A DNA stretch of 64,000 nt from JAPPFW01 sp965231815 (lineage in GTDB: Bacteria > Actinomycetota > Acidimicrobiia > Spongiisociales > Spongiisociaceae): NCBI GenBank assembly GCA_965231815.1, contig OZ246890.1:3038001-3102000 (forward strand), in the 5' to 3' direction. Below are positions 17,823 to 25,421 of the stretch, piece by piece. Positions within the stretch are counted from its first letter, which is position 1. Each line of letters starts with the position of its first letter. The translations under genes and the position numbers were made by a program. The notes under the pieces were generated by a model, which ran no database searches, was not told where the DNA came from, and worked only from the letters and a program-made list of their open reading frames with translations.

Positions 17823-18611
17823 TCAATACGCCATCCAACCGCCATCGACTAGAAGGTTGTGTCCTGAGACGAAGGTGCAATCGTCGGATGCAAGGTAAAG
17901 AGCCGCACCGGCGATGTCATCGGGTTTACCGAGCCGGGAGAAGGGAGTGCGGGAGTATGAATAGGGGAGTTCAGGGTCAGTCATGTCAGCCTCCCCGGGA
18001 TGAGTTCCCGTGATGATCCGTCCGGGTGCAACCGCATTGACCATGATTCCCCGCTTGGCGTAGTCAACCGCCAACTGGCGTGTCATCTGGGCAATCCCCG
18101 CCTTGCTGACCGCGTAGGCGAAGTATTCGGGCGGCCCGATCATTCCATGCTGGGATGACAGATTCACGATGCGTCCTCGGACCTCTCCGACCATTGGCTG
18201 ATCGATCATTTGCATGATCGCCCTCTTGCAGCAGAAGAACTGACCGCGAAGATTGACCGCCATCACCTCATTCCAGTTTTCCACGGTGGTGTCCAGGATG
18301 TTGGTGGACTCGAACACCGCAGCGCTGTTAACCATTACGTCAAGCCGCCCGTACTTCTCGACGGCGCCGCCGACTAGAGCACTTACGCTCTCCCAGTCAC
18401 TTACGTCAGTCTGAACGTATTCGGCCCTTCCACCTTCAGCCTGAATGGCTTCCACGGTCGGTAGGTCGTCTCCCTCGGGGGCCCATATGGGCGTATCACG
18501 GATGTCGCTTACCACGACGGAGGCACCCTCTCCGGCGAAACGGCGGGCGATGGCGCGTCCAATACCGGATGCAGCTCCGGTGACGATGGCGGTGCGGTTC
18601 TTCAAACGCAT
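17823..18611 (-). CDS. Short-chain dehydrogenase/reductase
   Basis: A 262-residue classical SDR. The cofactor motif is GAASGIGRAIARRF with D37 after the second strand (VVVSDI), pointing to NAD(H). The catalytic set is complete: N in VNSAAV, S in NLSSQHG, Y and K in YAVSKAG. The C-terminal ASDDCTFVSGHNLLVDGGWM is the standard family ending. It oxidises an alcohol or reduces a ketone; substrate unknown. It starts 37 bases after the M24 gene and is probably co-transcribed with it from the operator-bearing promoter near 19.92 kb. Confidence 0.93.
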   Translation of the reverse strand: MRLKNRTAIVTGAASGIGRAIARRFAGEGASVVVSDIRDTPIWAPEGDDLPTVEAIQAEGGRAEYVQTDVSDWESVSALVGGAVEKYGRLDVMVNSAAVFESTNILDTTVENWNEVMAVNLRGQFFCCKRAIMQMIDQPMVGEVRGRIVNLSSQHGMIGPPEYFAYAVSKAGIAQMTRQLAVDYAKRGIMVNAVAPGRIITGTHPGEADMTDPELPYSYSRTPFSRLGKPDDIAGAALYLASDDCTFVSGHNLLVDGGWMAY

Positions 18612-18648
18612 GGTTGCGGCCTCTCAGGGTCTACTTTGGTGGACGAGT

Positions 18649-19863
18649 TCATAGTTCTTTGAAGCCGTCGGGTAGGCCGGCGGAATGCGTCATCAGGACT
18701 CCACCATCCTCGGTCACCAGCGCGTTGTCCGTGATCCCAAGCCAACTGTACTTCTCGAACGTGGCGTGATCTTTGAACTCCACCGTCGGGTGGATATTGA
18801 CGACCTCCGTGTCCTTCAGTACACGGTCGTTGCCCGGAACCCATACTCCCTTGATGGCGTCACAGTCAATCCCATGAAGGCTGAACATGGAGTGGGGGTT
18901 CGAGGCGTGGGTGTATCCCAGGTGGTATTCGGAATGCTCCACCAGGTAATCGTGAACCCCCTCTACGAATGCCGACGCCATCGCTCCCGGTTTCATGGCA
19001 TCAAGCCCGGCGTTGAGGGAATCTACCGAAAGATCCCAGAATTCCCGGGCATCAGGGGCGGGGGGCCCGAAGCTGTAGCAGCGCCGGTATTCGAGCCAGT
19101 ATCCGGTCGGGCCTGCCGACTCGATCCAGACAGTGACTATGTCGTCCTTATCGATCACCTTGGTCGTACCGAAGCTGAGCGGCCCGTATGGCGTGGTCTG
19201 GAGGAGTACCATCGGATCTCGGAGTCCGAACTCACGCGACACTTTGTGGGACTCCGCGGCAAGTTCTATCTCGGTCATGCCGGGGCGTATGCTCGGTTCC
19301 AGGGCTTCATAGATGTCGTTGAAGAGTTCCGAAGTCAGATGCAGGTAGTCCAACTCTTCCGCGCTATTGGTGTGTCTAGCGTCCTCGAACAGTTGGGTAC
19401 CATCTACTATTTGGAGTTCGGGCAGGGCATCTGTGATCTGCTGGAGATGCCAGGCAGCGAACGAGGCGTCGGAGAGGCCGGTTATTCCGACCGTTGCGTT
19501 ACCCAGACCATTCGACCTCAGCACGTCGGCGATTTCTACTCCCGATAGGCCGCTGACCCGGAACTCGCCTGGCCACAAGGCCTGCTCGGCCTGCTCGAGC
19601 CCGAACACCTGACCGCCGATGAAAATGGGATCCCCTTCCGGCAGGATCACCACATGGGTGTCGGCGAGTAGCTGCCACACGTCTGATACCCAGAATGTTC
19701 GTCCCCGATAACGGATGTCGTCCCGTCCGCAAACCACCAGAGCGGCCAAACCTTGCTCCGCCATTCCCTCCCGCAGGAGGCCGAGTCGCCGCTCCCGCTC
19801 CTCGGGCGTGCTGTGGACGAAGTCGCCGCGTGGCGGTGGAGCTTTTACAGGGGTCAACGTCAC
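18649..19863 (-). CDS. M24 (pita-bread fold) hydrolase, creatinase/ectoine-hydrolase-like, metal ligands not conserved
   Basis: A 404-residue protein with the two-domain layout of creatinase, prolidase and ectoine hydrolase: a creatinase_N domain (about 20-160) and a pita-bread domain (about 165-404). The five metal ligands of M24 metallopeptidases (D, D, H, E, E) are not conserved. The first two positions read VWIESAGP and WLEYRR, the EP motif reads NIHPTVEF, and the last reads GITDNALVTEDG. Creatinase itself works without metal, so this may be a metal-free C-N hydrolase. It is the first gene of the operon running to 11.2 kb, and a 14-bp palindrome lies 59-72 bases upstream. Confidence 0.85.
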   Translation of the reverse strand: MTLTPVKAPPPRGDFVHSTPEERERRLGLLREGMAEQGLAALVVCGRDDIRYRGRTFWVSDVWQLLADTHVVILPEGDPIFIGGQVFGLEQAEQALWPGEFRVSGLSGVEIADVLRSNGLGNATVGITGLSDASFAAWHLQQITDALPELQIVDGTQLFEDARHTNSAEELDYLHLTSELFNDIYEALEPSIRPGMTEIELAAESHKVSREFGLRDPMVLLQTTPYGPLSFGTTKVIDKDDIVTVWIESAGPTGYWLEYRRCYSFGPPAPDAREFWDLSVDSLNAGLDAMKPGAMASAFVEGVHDYLVEHSEYHLGYTHASNPHSMFSLHGIDCDAIKGVWVPGNDRVLKDTEVVNIHPTVEFKDHATFEKYSWLGITDNALVTEDGGVLMTHSAGLPDGFKEL

Positions 19864-19921
19864 CGTGCCATCTCCTCATGCTCTCTCGTGACAGACGCCA
19901 GTGAGTTCAGTACTGGTCGTC

Positions 19922-19935
19922 TATTGTCGACAATA
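19922..19935. promoter_or_regulatory. Candidate GntR operator O1
   Basis: TATTGTCGACAATA is a perfect 14-bp palindrome 59-72 bases upstream of the M24 gene. It shares the TTGTCGACAAT core with sites at 21073 and 23643. The half-site TTGTC/GACAA is typical of FCD-type GntR regulators, one of which is encoded at 23733. Confidence 0.6.
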
Positions 19936-20109
19936 CGCGCCAATACTGTACTGTCGGCAACCCCGAGGTGCAACTGTCGGGTTGGAGACGAGGGACCGAT
20001 TCGACCGAGCCGCTAACCCTTGACGAGACGAACAATCTCAGACCATTCATTCTGCGAACCCCTACCTGTGAAGAATCGGGCTAATGGACAGGCTCACGTC
20101 CGGGTTGTC

Positions 20110-20958
20110 TCAGGAGGTCTTCGGCGGTCCCTTCCTAATGTGGTCGCGGAAGACCTCGACATCCTCGTAAGTGACGGTATCAAAGCTTGGACCATCATGC
20201 AGCCATGTAACGCCGGCGCGCTCGTACTCCTCGATCAGCCCCGGCTCCAAGCCGCTTCGATCAACCATGCCTTCCAGGAAGATAGACACGTCAAATGGCT
20301 TGCATATATCACGGTAGCGGTTGGTATATCCCATCACTTCCCGCACATCGCTAGGCGTCATCTGCTCGTCCCCTACTTTCATCGGAAACACGCCGTCCCA
20401 GTGGGCGGCTCGCCGGAAGGGTGCTCGATGAGGCCATTTTCCGGCGATCCAGACCGGAATCCGCGGTTGCTGGACAGGGCGTGGTAGGAATGTGAAAGGC
20501 TCGATCCGGTTGTATTTACCTTCGTAGCCGTACGGCTGACCGCTCCAGATCCCGGCGATGATCTCAAGTCCCTCGTCGAGTTTGGCCGCCCGGATCCGAG
20601 CATCGGGATTCTCTCCGAAGGCGTCAAACTCCGTGTCGGCAGGGTTACCGAGACCTGCACCGAAGACCAGTCGGCCTCCGGATAACCGGTCGAGTGACGT
20701 TGCTTCGCGAGCAACCTTCCAGGGCCTCCTGCGGGCGACCGGGGTGACCATGGGGCCGATCCGGATCCGCCTGGTTTTTGTAGCTATCGCGGCCAACGCG
20801 ATCCAAGGATCGGCAATCGAGTTCCGATCCCAGAGCAGGATGTGATCCCAAACGAAGAACCCGTCCCAACCGGACTGATCGGCATGGTCGGCCAACTCCA
20901 TCAATGTGTTGGGATCCGATAGTGCGCCGAAATTCGGCACGTTCAGAGCGTAACGCAT
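20110..20958 (-). CDS. LLM-class flavin-dependent oxidoreductase
   Basis: A 282-residue luciferase-like monooxygenase family protein, using F420 or reduced FMN. The family pattern is clear: ADHADQSGWDGFFVWDHI near the start, then TKTRRIRIGPMVTPVARRRPWKVAREATSLDRLSGGR in outline, then LVFGAGLGNPADTEFDAFGE, then PRIPVWIAGKWPHRAPFRRAAHWDGVFP. Actinobacterial members often use F420. It reads divergently from the aminotransferase gene, and operator O2 lies 115 bases upstream of its start. It could hydroxylate or oxidise the compound handled by the neighbouring cluster. Confidence 0.88.
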   Translation of the reverse strand: MRYALNVPNFGALSDPNTLMELADHADQSGWDGFFVWDHILLWDRNSIADPWIALAAIATKTRRIRIGPMVTPVARRRPWKVAREATSLDRLSGGRLVFGAGLGNPADTEFDAFGENPDARIRAAKLDEGLEIIAGIWSGQPYGYEGKYNRIEPFTFLPRPVQQPRIPVWIAGKWPHRAPFRRAAHWDGVFPMKVGDEQMTPSDVREVMGYTNRYRDICKPFDVSIFLEGMVDRSGLEPGLIEEYERAGVTWLHDGPSFDTVTYEDVEVFRDHIRKGPPKTS

Positions 20959-21072
20959 TGCGATGTGATCCTACCGACAGGCATGGTCGGTAATGGTTCG
21001 ATTCTCTGATATCTATCTCGGTCCGTCGTCACGTTGCAATACCGCCCCGGTTGGAGGAGTAGAGTCTGTATC

Positions 21073-21090
21073 TTGTCGACAATCGACATA
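21073..21090. promoter_or_regulatory. Candidate GntR operator O2
   Basis: TTGTCGACAATCGACATA ends 10 bases before the aminotransferase ATG at 21101. It contains the TTGTCGACAA palindrome and the following CGACA extension also seen at 23645-23657. Bound protein would block the aminotransferase start and could also affect the divergent LLM gene. Confidence 0.6.
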
Positions 21091-21100
21091 GGAGTCGAAT

Positions 21101-22420
21101 ATGCCGCATGAAGAGCCTCGCCACCTCTCGCCTGTCCTTACGCGTGCGACCGCCGTACACGCTGCTCGCGGGGAGGGTGTACACATCATCGATCGCCAAG
21201 GTAAGAAGTACCTGGACTTCACCTCCGGCATCGGAGTCACCAGCACCGGCCACTGCCATCCGAAGGTGGTTGAAGCGATTAGGAAACAGTCCGGGAGGCT
21301 GATTCACGGACAGTACACAACCGTTCTCCACCCTCTACTTGAGGAACTCGCAATTCGCCTCACAGAAGTGCTACCCGGCGAGATCGACAGCCTGTTCTAC
21401 GTCAGCGCAGGTACCGAAGCTGTGGAAGCATCGGTCCGTCTGGCCCGCAACGCGACCGGTAAATCGAATCTGATTGTGTTCCATGGCGGGTTCCACGGTC
21501 GCACAACGGCATCGCTCTCGATGACTACCTCGAAAACCGGTTACGGAGACGGGCTGCAGCCCCTGATGGCCGGTGTGTTCGTGGCGCCGTTTCCTTATGC
21601 GTATCGCTATGGATGGGGTATCGATGAGGCCGTCGACTTCTGCTTGAGGGAGTTGGACTTCCTGCTCGCCACCCAGACGGCGCCCAACGAAACAGCGGCG
21701 ATGGTCGTAGAGCCTGTTCTGGGGGAGGGTGGTTTCGTCCCGGCGCCGGACAGGTTTCTCCAAGGGCTCCGGGAGCGGTGTGATCTTCATGGAGTTCTAT
21801 TGATTGTCGACGAGGTTCAGGCCGGGTTCGGGCGAACAGGGAGTTTCTGGGGTCATGACCGTTCTGGTGTGACCCCTGACGTGGTCATCATGGCCAAGGG
21901 ACTGGCTTCCGGTATGCCCCTAGCTGCAATGGCTGCAAACCGGAAACTCATGGAGAAGGCTTGGCCAGGATCACAAGGAGGTACCTACGGCGGGAACGCG
22001 GTCGGTTGTGCAGCCGCGCTGGCAACTCTTGATGTCATTCAGGAGGAACGGCTTGTCGACAACGCGGCGACGGTCGGCGCCCGGTTGCTCGGACACTTGC
22101 AGGAAGTAGCCCGGCTACATGAGGTCATCGGTGACGTGCGTGGAAGGGGATTGATGATCGGGACGGAGTTCTCCCGTCCTGACGGTACTCCCGACGCGGA
22201 AACAGCCGCCAAGGTGCGCTACCGGTGCGAGCGTGGTGGGCTGCTGTTGCTCCCATGTGGCGCCTTCGGCCAGGTGGTGAGATGGTTGCCTCCCTTGATC
22301 GTCTCGGAAGCTCAGGTCAAGGAAGCGGTCGGAATATTCGAGGCGGCCATCGCCGAAGTTACCGGGCCAGGGACTGCACCAGCGATAGCCCCGATTCGTG
22401 GATCGGGGTCTGGAGGATGA
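21101..22420 (+). CDS. Class III PLP-dependent aminotransferase
   Basis: A 439-residue class III aminotransferase (4-aminobutyrate, ornithine or omega-amino-acid transaminase type). Motifs: FTSGIGVTSTGHCHP, the substrate loop SAGTEAVEASVRLARNATGK, VVEPVLGEGGF, the PLP-aspartate region IVDEVQAGFGRTG, and the Schiff-base lysine in IMAKGLASGMPLAAM. GGTYGGNAVGCAAALATLDV closes the active site. The last residues (APIRGSGSGG) and the stop lie inside copy A of the dispersed inverted-repeat element (22388-22590), so the C-terminus was set by that insertion. Operator O2 overlaps its leader. It probably supplies or removes an amino group in the catabolic pathway here. Confidence 0.92.
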   Translation: MPHEEPRHLSPVLTRATAVHAARGEGVHIIDRQGKKYLDFTSGIGVTSTGHCHPKVVEAIRKQSGRLIHGQYTTVLHPLLEELAIRLTEVLPGEIDSLFYVSAGTEAVEASVRLARNATGKSNLIVFHGGFHGRTTASLSMTTSKTGYGDGLQPLMAGVFVAPFPYAYRYGWGIDEAVDFCLRELDFLLATQTAPNETAAMVVEPVLGEGGFVPAPDRFLQGLRERCDLHGVLLIVDEVQAGFGRTGSFWGHDRSGVTPDVVIMAKGLASGMPLAAMAANRKLMEKAWPGSQGGTYGGNAVGCAAALATLDVIQEERLVDNAATVGARLLGHLQEVARLHEVIGDVRGRGLMIGTEFSRPDGTPDAETAAKVRYRCERGGLLLLPCGAFGQVVRWLPPLIVSEAQVKEAVGIFEAAIAEVTGPGTAPAIAPIRGSGSGG

Positions 22421-22590
22421 GTGGGGTAGATTTTTATGTGCCTGAACAGGCATAACGGCTTTCGGCGTTTCCCGTCCCGGTCCGGTATGGGAGGTTCACC
22501 TGCCGGGTGAACGGTGAGTCTCTCCCAAAATTGCGGGTGGAACCGGCGTTACATACCTCGGTGTGTGGCGAACCTGAGCAATCAAGGCTG
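22388..22590. mobile_element. Dispersed ~205-bp inverted-repeat element, copy A (degenerate)
   Basis: This stretch aligns along its length with copy B at 24849-25055: left end CCCCGATT then TGGAGGATGAGTGG, middle TTTCCCGTCCCGGTCCG, internal hairpin GTTCACC-TGCCG-GGTGAAC (22494-22512), then GGCGTTACATACCTCGGTGTG, right end AACCTGAGCAATCAAGG. It is the most diverged of the four copies and its terminal inverted repeats are decayed. It lies between convergent genes and carries the stop codons of both (22418-22420 and 22582-22584). Confidence 0.7.
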
Positions 22591-23616
22591 GGAGTCGGGG
22601 TTGGGTGTCTGAGGCACGTTGGCAGGTACGTATCCCAGCTTCTTGTCGACCACGTTGAGGAGGGGCTGCCCGGTCGACCACCGATCGAGATTCTCCAAGA
22701 ACTGATCCGCTAGCGCTTCGAGCCATCCGTGGAAGTCGGCCGACATATGAGGTGAGACCACGACGTTGGGCATGGTCCACAATGGACTATCGAGCGGCAG
22801 CGGCTCGGTTTGGAACACGTCCAGCGCAGCCCCCGCGAGTGAGCCGCTCTGGAGCGAGTTGATCAGTGCGTCCTCATCTACCAGTTGACCTCGACCCACA
22901 TTTATCAACCGTGCCGAGGTTTTCATGAGCCTCAATTGCTCGACGCCGATAATTCCCCGCGTGTGAACGGTCAGCGGCAGCACGAGAATCACGAAGTCTG
23001 CGTGGGGCAGCAACAGTTCAAGGTCGTCGGTGGAGCGGACCAGACCGAAGTCCTTGTCTTGCCTCTCAGAGGTCGCCATCCCGATAACTTCGACCCCGAG
23101 CGATGCAGCGGCCCGGCCTATCGCCCGGCCGATCCCTCCCGCTCCGATTATCAGCGCTGTCTGACCCGCCAGCATCTCGGTGTCCCGATGCAGCCATATG
23201 CGTTGGGATTGAAGCGAGAGGGTTGCGATCATGTCCTTTGCGAACACCAGCATCATTCCGACGACTGTCTCTGCGATGGCTTGATTGAACACCCCGCGTG
23301 CGTTGGTGACCACAACGTTGCTTGAAGCGATCTCGGATGCCATGACGGCGTCTACGCCGGCGCCGGCGACGTGGATCCACTCCAGGGCGCGAGCACGGTC
23401 GAAGTGTTCTCGGAGCAGTGCCGAGCTAAAGTCCCAGAGAAGCACGATCGTCGCTTTATCGATCACTCTCCTCAGTTCCGCTCCGGTACGTACGTAATGG
23501 ATTGCAAATCTGTGCGCAACCTTCTCCAGTCCCGGAGGGAGCCGGCCGTCGAGTTCGCCGACCACTGCCAATGAGAGTGGTGAGTCGTGCCGGCGGACAA
23601 GCATGCGTTCGTTCAT
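22582..23616 (-). CDS. D-2-hydroxyacid dehydrogenase (NAD-dependent)
   Basis: A 344-residue member of the D-isomer 2-hydroxyacid dehydrogenase family, interconverting a 2-oxo acid and a D-2-hydroxy acid. The Rossmann motif is IIGAGGIGRAIGRAAASLG. The catalytic arginine is in INVGRGQLVDEDAL, the glutamate is in the VFQTEPLPLDSPLW region, and the histidine is in SPHMSADFHGW. The final residues (PQTPNPDSQP) and the stop come from the edge of the dispersed element copy A. Operator O3 (23643-23658) lies 27 bases upstream, in the gap shared with the divergent GntR gene, so it is probably directly controlled by that regulator. Confidence 0.9.
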   Translation of the reverse strand: MNERMLVRRHDSPLSLAVVGELDGRLPPGLEKVAHRFAIHYVRTGAELRRVIDKATIVLLWDFSSALLREHFDRARALEWIHVAGAGVDAVMASEIASSNVVVTNARGVFNQAIAETVVGMMLVFAKDMIATLSLQSQRIWLHRDTEMLAGQTALIIGAGGIGRAIGRAAASLGVEVIGMATSERQDKDFGLVRSTDDLELLLPHADFVILVLPLTVHTRGIIGVEQLRLMKTSARLINVGRGQLVDEDALINSLQSGSLAGAALDVFQTEPLPLDSPLWTMPNVVVSPHMSADFHGWLEALADQFLENLDRWSTGQPLLNVVDKKLGYVPANVPQTPNPDSQP

Positions 23617-23642
23617 AAAGGCGATTCTACGATTGCCAAAAC

Positions 23643-23658
23643 GGTCGACAATCGACAG
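23643..23658. promoter_or_regulatory. Candidate GntR operator O3
   Basis: GGTCGACAATCGACAG matches operator O2 over GTCGACAATCGACA (14 of 14). It lies in the 116-base gap between the divergent dehydrogenase and GntR genes, a classic autoregulation site. A further partial match, GACAATCGACAG, lies at 24431-24442 in the 3' end of the GntR gene. Confidence 0.6.
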
Positions 23659-23732
23659 TAGGCAGTGGACCCGCTACAGTGCTCCAAGCCGGACCTCCTG
23701 AAGTAAGGGTGATGACGGGTAAGACCTAGACG

Positions 23733-24449
23733 ATGAGACGATCGAAACGCCCGCCGGCGCACCATGTTAGGCAAGAATCGGGTCTGGACCAGTTGGAGCC
23801 CATCGCCCGTGCCCCGACTGCTCTGATCATTGCCCGCAGGATTCGCAGGGCTATCCGCGATGGGACTCTCTTGCCGGGCACCCGGATGGTCGAGATGCGT
23901 CTTGCTGAGCAGCTTGGTGTGAGCCGTGCGCCGGTACGTGAGGCCCTACAACGCTTGATCCAGGAAGGCCTGGCTGTTAATAAGCGACGTGGCGTGTTCA
24001 TCAGGGAGTTGACGAGCGAAGACGTACTGGACGTCTACCTAGCCCGAACGGCGTGCGAAACGGCCGCAGCCGAATCAATAATGCAGTCGCCCCACGATGT
24101 GGATTGGAGTGTTCTGGAAGCTGCTCTGAGGTCACTGGAGGCGGCTGCCGCAGTGTCGGATCTCCGCTCGACCCTGGAGGCCGATCGCTTCTTCCACGAG
24201 CAACTTGTGGAGGCCGCCGGCAGTCCTAGGTTGACAAGAATGTTCGCCACGTTGCTCGTTGAGACGGCCATCTGCCTTCGTCGTCTGGAAGGCGCGTACA
24301 CGGAGGCAACTCACTTGGTTGAAGAGCATCGACGCATTCTTACGGCCCTGAGAGCGGGTGACCGTGATGAGGTCTCGCGAGCGATCACAGCCCACATGAA
24401 CGACGCAATCCATCACCTGACGAGCGACAGGACAATCGACAGTTCGTAG
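23733..24449 (+). CDS. GntR-family transcriptional regulator, FCD subfamily
   Basis: A 238-residue regulator. The N-terminal winged helix (about 25-95) shows IARRIRRAIRDGTLLPGTRM, LAEQLGVSRAPVREALQRLIQEGL and RRGVFIRELTSEDVLDVYLAR, as in the FadR subfamily. The C-terminal FCD domain is all-helical (LEADRFFHEQLVEAAGSPRL, EEHRRILTALRAGDRDEVSRAITAH) with the aspartate and histidines that commonly bind a metal and a carboxylate ligand. It is divergent from the D-2-hydroxyacid dehydrogenase and has candidate operators in front of three transcription units between 19.9 and 23.7 kb. It is likely the local repressor, relieved by a pathway acid. Confidence 0.93.
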   Translation: MRRSKRPPAHHVRQESGLDQLEPIARAPTALIIARRIRRAIRDGTLLPGTRMVEMRLAEQLGVSRAPVREALQRLIQEGLAVNKRRGVFIRELTSEDVLDVYLARTACETAAAESIMQSPHDVDWSVLEAALRSLEAAAAVSDLRSTLEADRFFHEQLVEAAGSPRLTRMFATLLVETAICLRRLEGAYTEATHLVEEHRRILTALRAGDRDEVSRAITAHMNDAIHHLTSDRTIDSS

Positions 24450-24490
24450 GTGGAGCCATCCTGTTCTGAATGTCCTGGTAGGTTTGGTCG

Positions 24491-24727
24491 ATGGCACCCG
24501 CATATCCGTTAGATGGTTCGAGGGACTCCGGTACCGACCCGGCCTGCCACACATGCCTCTGGTGGGAGCATCTGCCAACTCCGGATCTCGCCGCCGGCAC
24601 GGGGTGGTGTCGACGGTTTCCGCCCTGTCCAACCTGGCCGGTGACAGCGGCCCATGATTGGTGCGGCGCGTACCGGAGGAATGCGAGGACAGTCCGTATA
24701 TCAGGCCAGATCCAACTCGGTATCTAG
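24491..24727 (+). CDS. Small Cys-rich protein with CxxC...CRRFPP...DWCG pattern
   Basis: A 78-residue protein not adjacent to any partner. The middle carries a spaced cysteine pattern, CHTCLWWEH, then GWCRRFPPCP, then WPVTAAHDWCGAYR. Small proteins with C-x2-C-x-W...G-x-CRR-x-PP...WP-x-T...DWCG recur in many bacteria and probably bind a metal or iron-sulfur cluster, but I know no assigned function. The pattern is too specific to be a chance frame. The start is ATG 24491 with only a weak AGG upstream. It follows the GntR gene by 41 bases on the same strand. Confidence 0.6.
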   Translation: MAPAYPLDGSRDSGTDPACHTCLWWEHLPTPDLAAGTGWCRRFPPCPTWPVTAAHDWCGAYRRNARTVRISGQIQLGI

Positions 24728-24848
24728 CTAAGCAATCGCAGGACTGCCGGATGTATGGTCGGGAATCCAGGGTGGTGAACACGAATGATTGCTCTGTTCT
24801 GGATTCCCTGCGCGTGCCGAACACACAAGTCGGTTTCGCCGTGCCACT

Positions 24849-25055
24849 AACCCCGATTATTCATGGATGGGGGTTTGGAGGAGGAGTGGAGTAGACCAGT
24901 TTCACACCCTGACCAGGCAATACAGCTATCAGGTTTCCCCATCCCGGTCCGCTGTGGAGGTTCACCCGCCAGGTGAACGTTGTGTTTCTCCCAAATACTC
25001 GGGTTGAGCTGGCGTTACATGCCTCGGTGTGTGGGAAACCTGAATAATCAGGGCT
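24849..25055. mobile_element. Dispersed ~205-bp inverted-repeat element, copy B
   Basis: Left end AACCCCGATTATTCA (24849-24863) and right end TGAATAATCAGGGCT (25041-25055) are imperfect inverted repeats (13 of 15). The internal hairpin is GTTCACC-CGCCA-GGTGAAC (24960-24978). The orientation is the same as copy A and opposite to copies C and D. CTAA flanks both edges if the element is taken to start at CCCC and end at GGG. It lies between the Cys-rich gene and the vapBC pair. No transposase is encoded. Confidence 0.85.
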
Positions 25056-25142
25056 AAACACTGTCATTTTTAGCTCTCAGGGCCCTGTCTGGTGTATCGG
25101 TTGGGCGTGTCCCGGAAAACCCCATGTGCTACTATGTAGAAC

Positions 25143-25418
25143 ATGGAAGGGGTAGGGATAAGAGAACTGAAACAGAATGCTTCGGCGGTGGTGGCTCGGG
25201 TGGCGGCGGGTGAGGCGCTGACCGTAACGCGTCGCGGTCAACCCGTTGCCCGGATGGTTCCACTCGCCAAGGACCGGATCAGGACGTTGATCGATTCCGG
25301 ACTCGCACGACCGGCGCGTCGATCCGGGGCGGATCTGCCGTTACCAGTTTCCCTGGGGGAGGACCGGCCTGCTCCGTCGAAGGTGCTGGAGGAGATGCGC
25401 GAAGCCGAGCGCTTCTGA
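25143..25418 (+). CDS. Phd/YefM-type antitoxin (VapB-like)
   Basis: A 91-residue antitoxin of the Phd/YefM fold. The N-terminal DNA-binding and dimerisation part reads GIRELKQNASAVVARVAAGE then LTVTRRGQPVARMVPL, the standard family signature. The C-terminal half (about 45-91) is the less ordered toxin-binding part, rich in acidic residues and proline and ending EEMREAERF. It is three bases upstream of the PIN-domain toxin. It should neutralise that toxin and repress its own promoter, which lies in the 87-base gap after element copy B (the sequence CTACTATGTAGAACATG is AT-rich compared with its surroundings). Confidence 0.92.
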   Translation: MEGVGIRELKQNASAVVARVAAGEALTVTRRGQPVARMVPLAKDRIRTLIDSGLARPARRSGADLPLPVSLGEDRPAPSKVLEEMREAERF

Positions 25419-25421
25419 CCT

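Noticed and set aside
24132..24824. 230-codon minus-strand frame overlapping gntR
   Set aside because: It lies antisense to a clear GntR gene and the Cys-rich gene and has no family-like residues.
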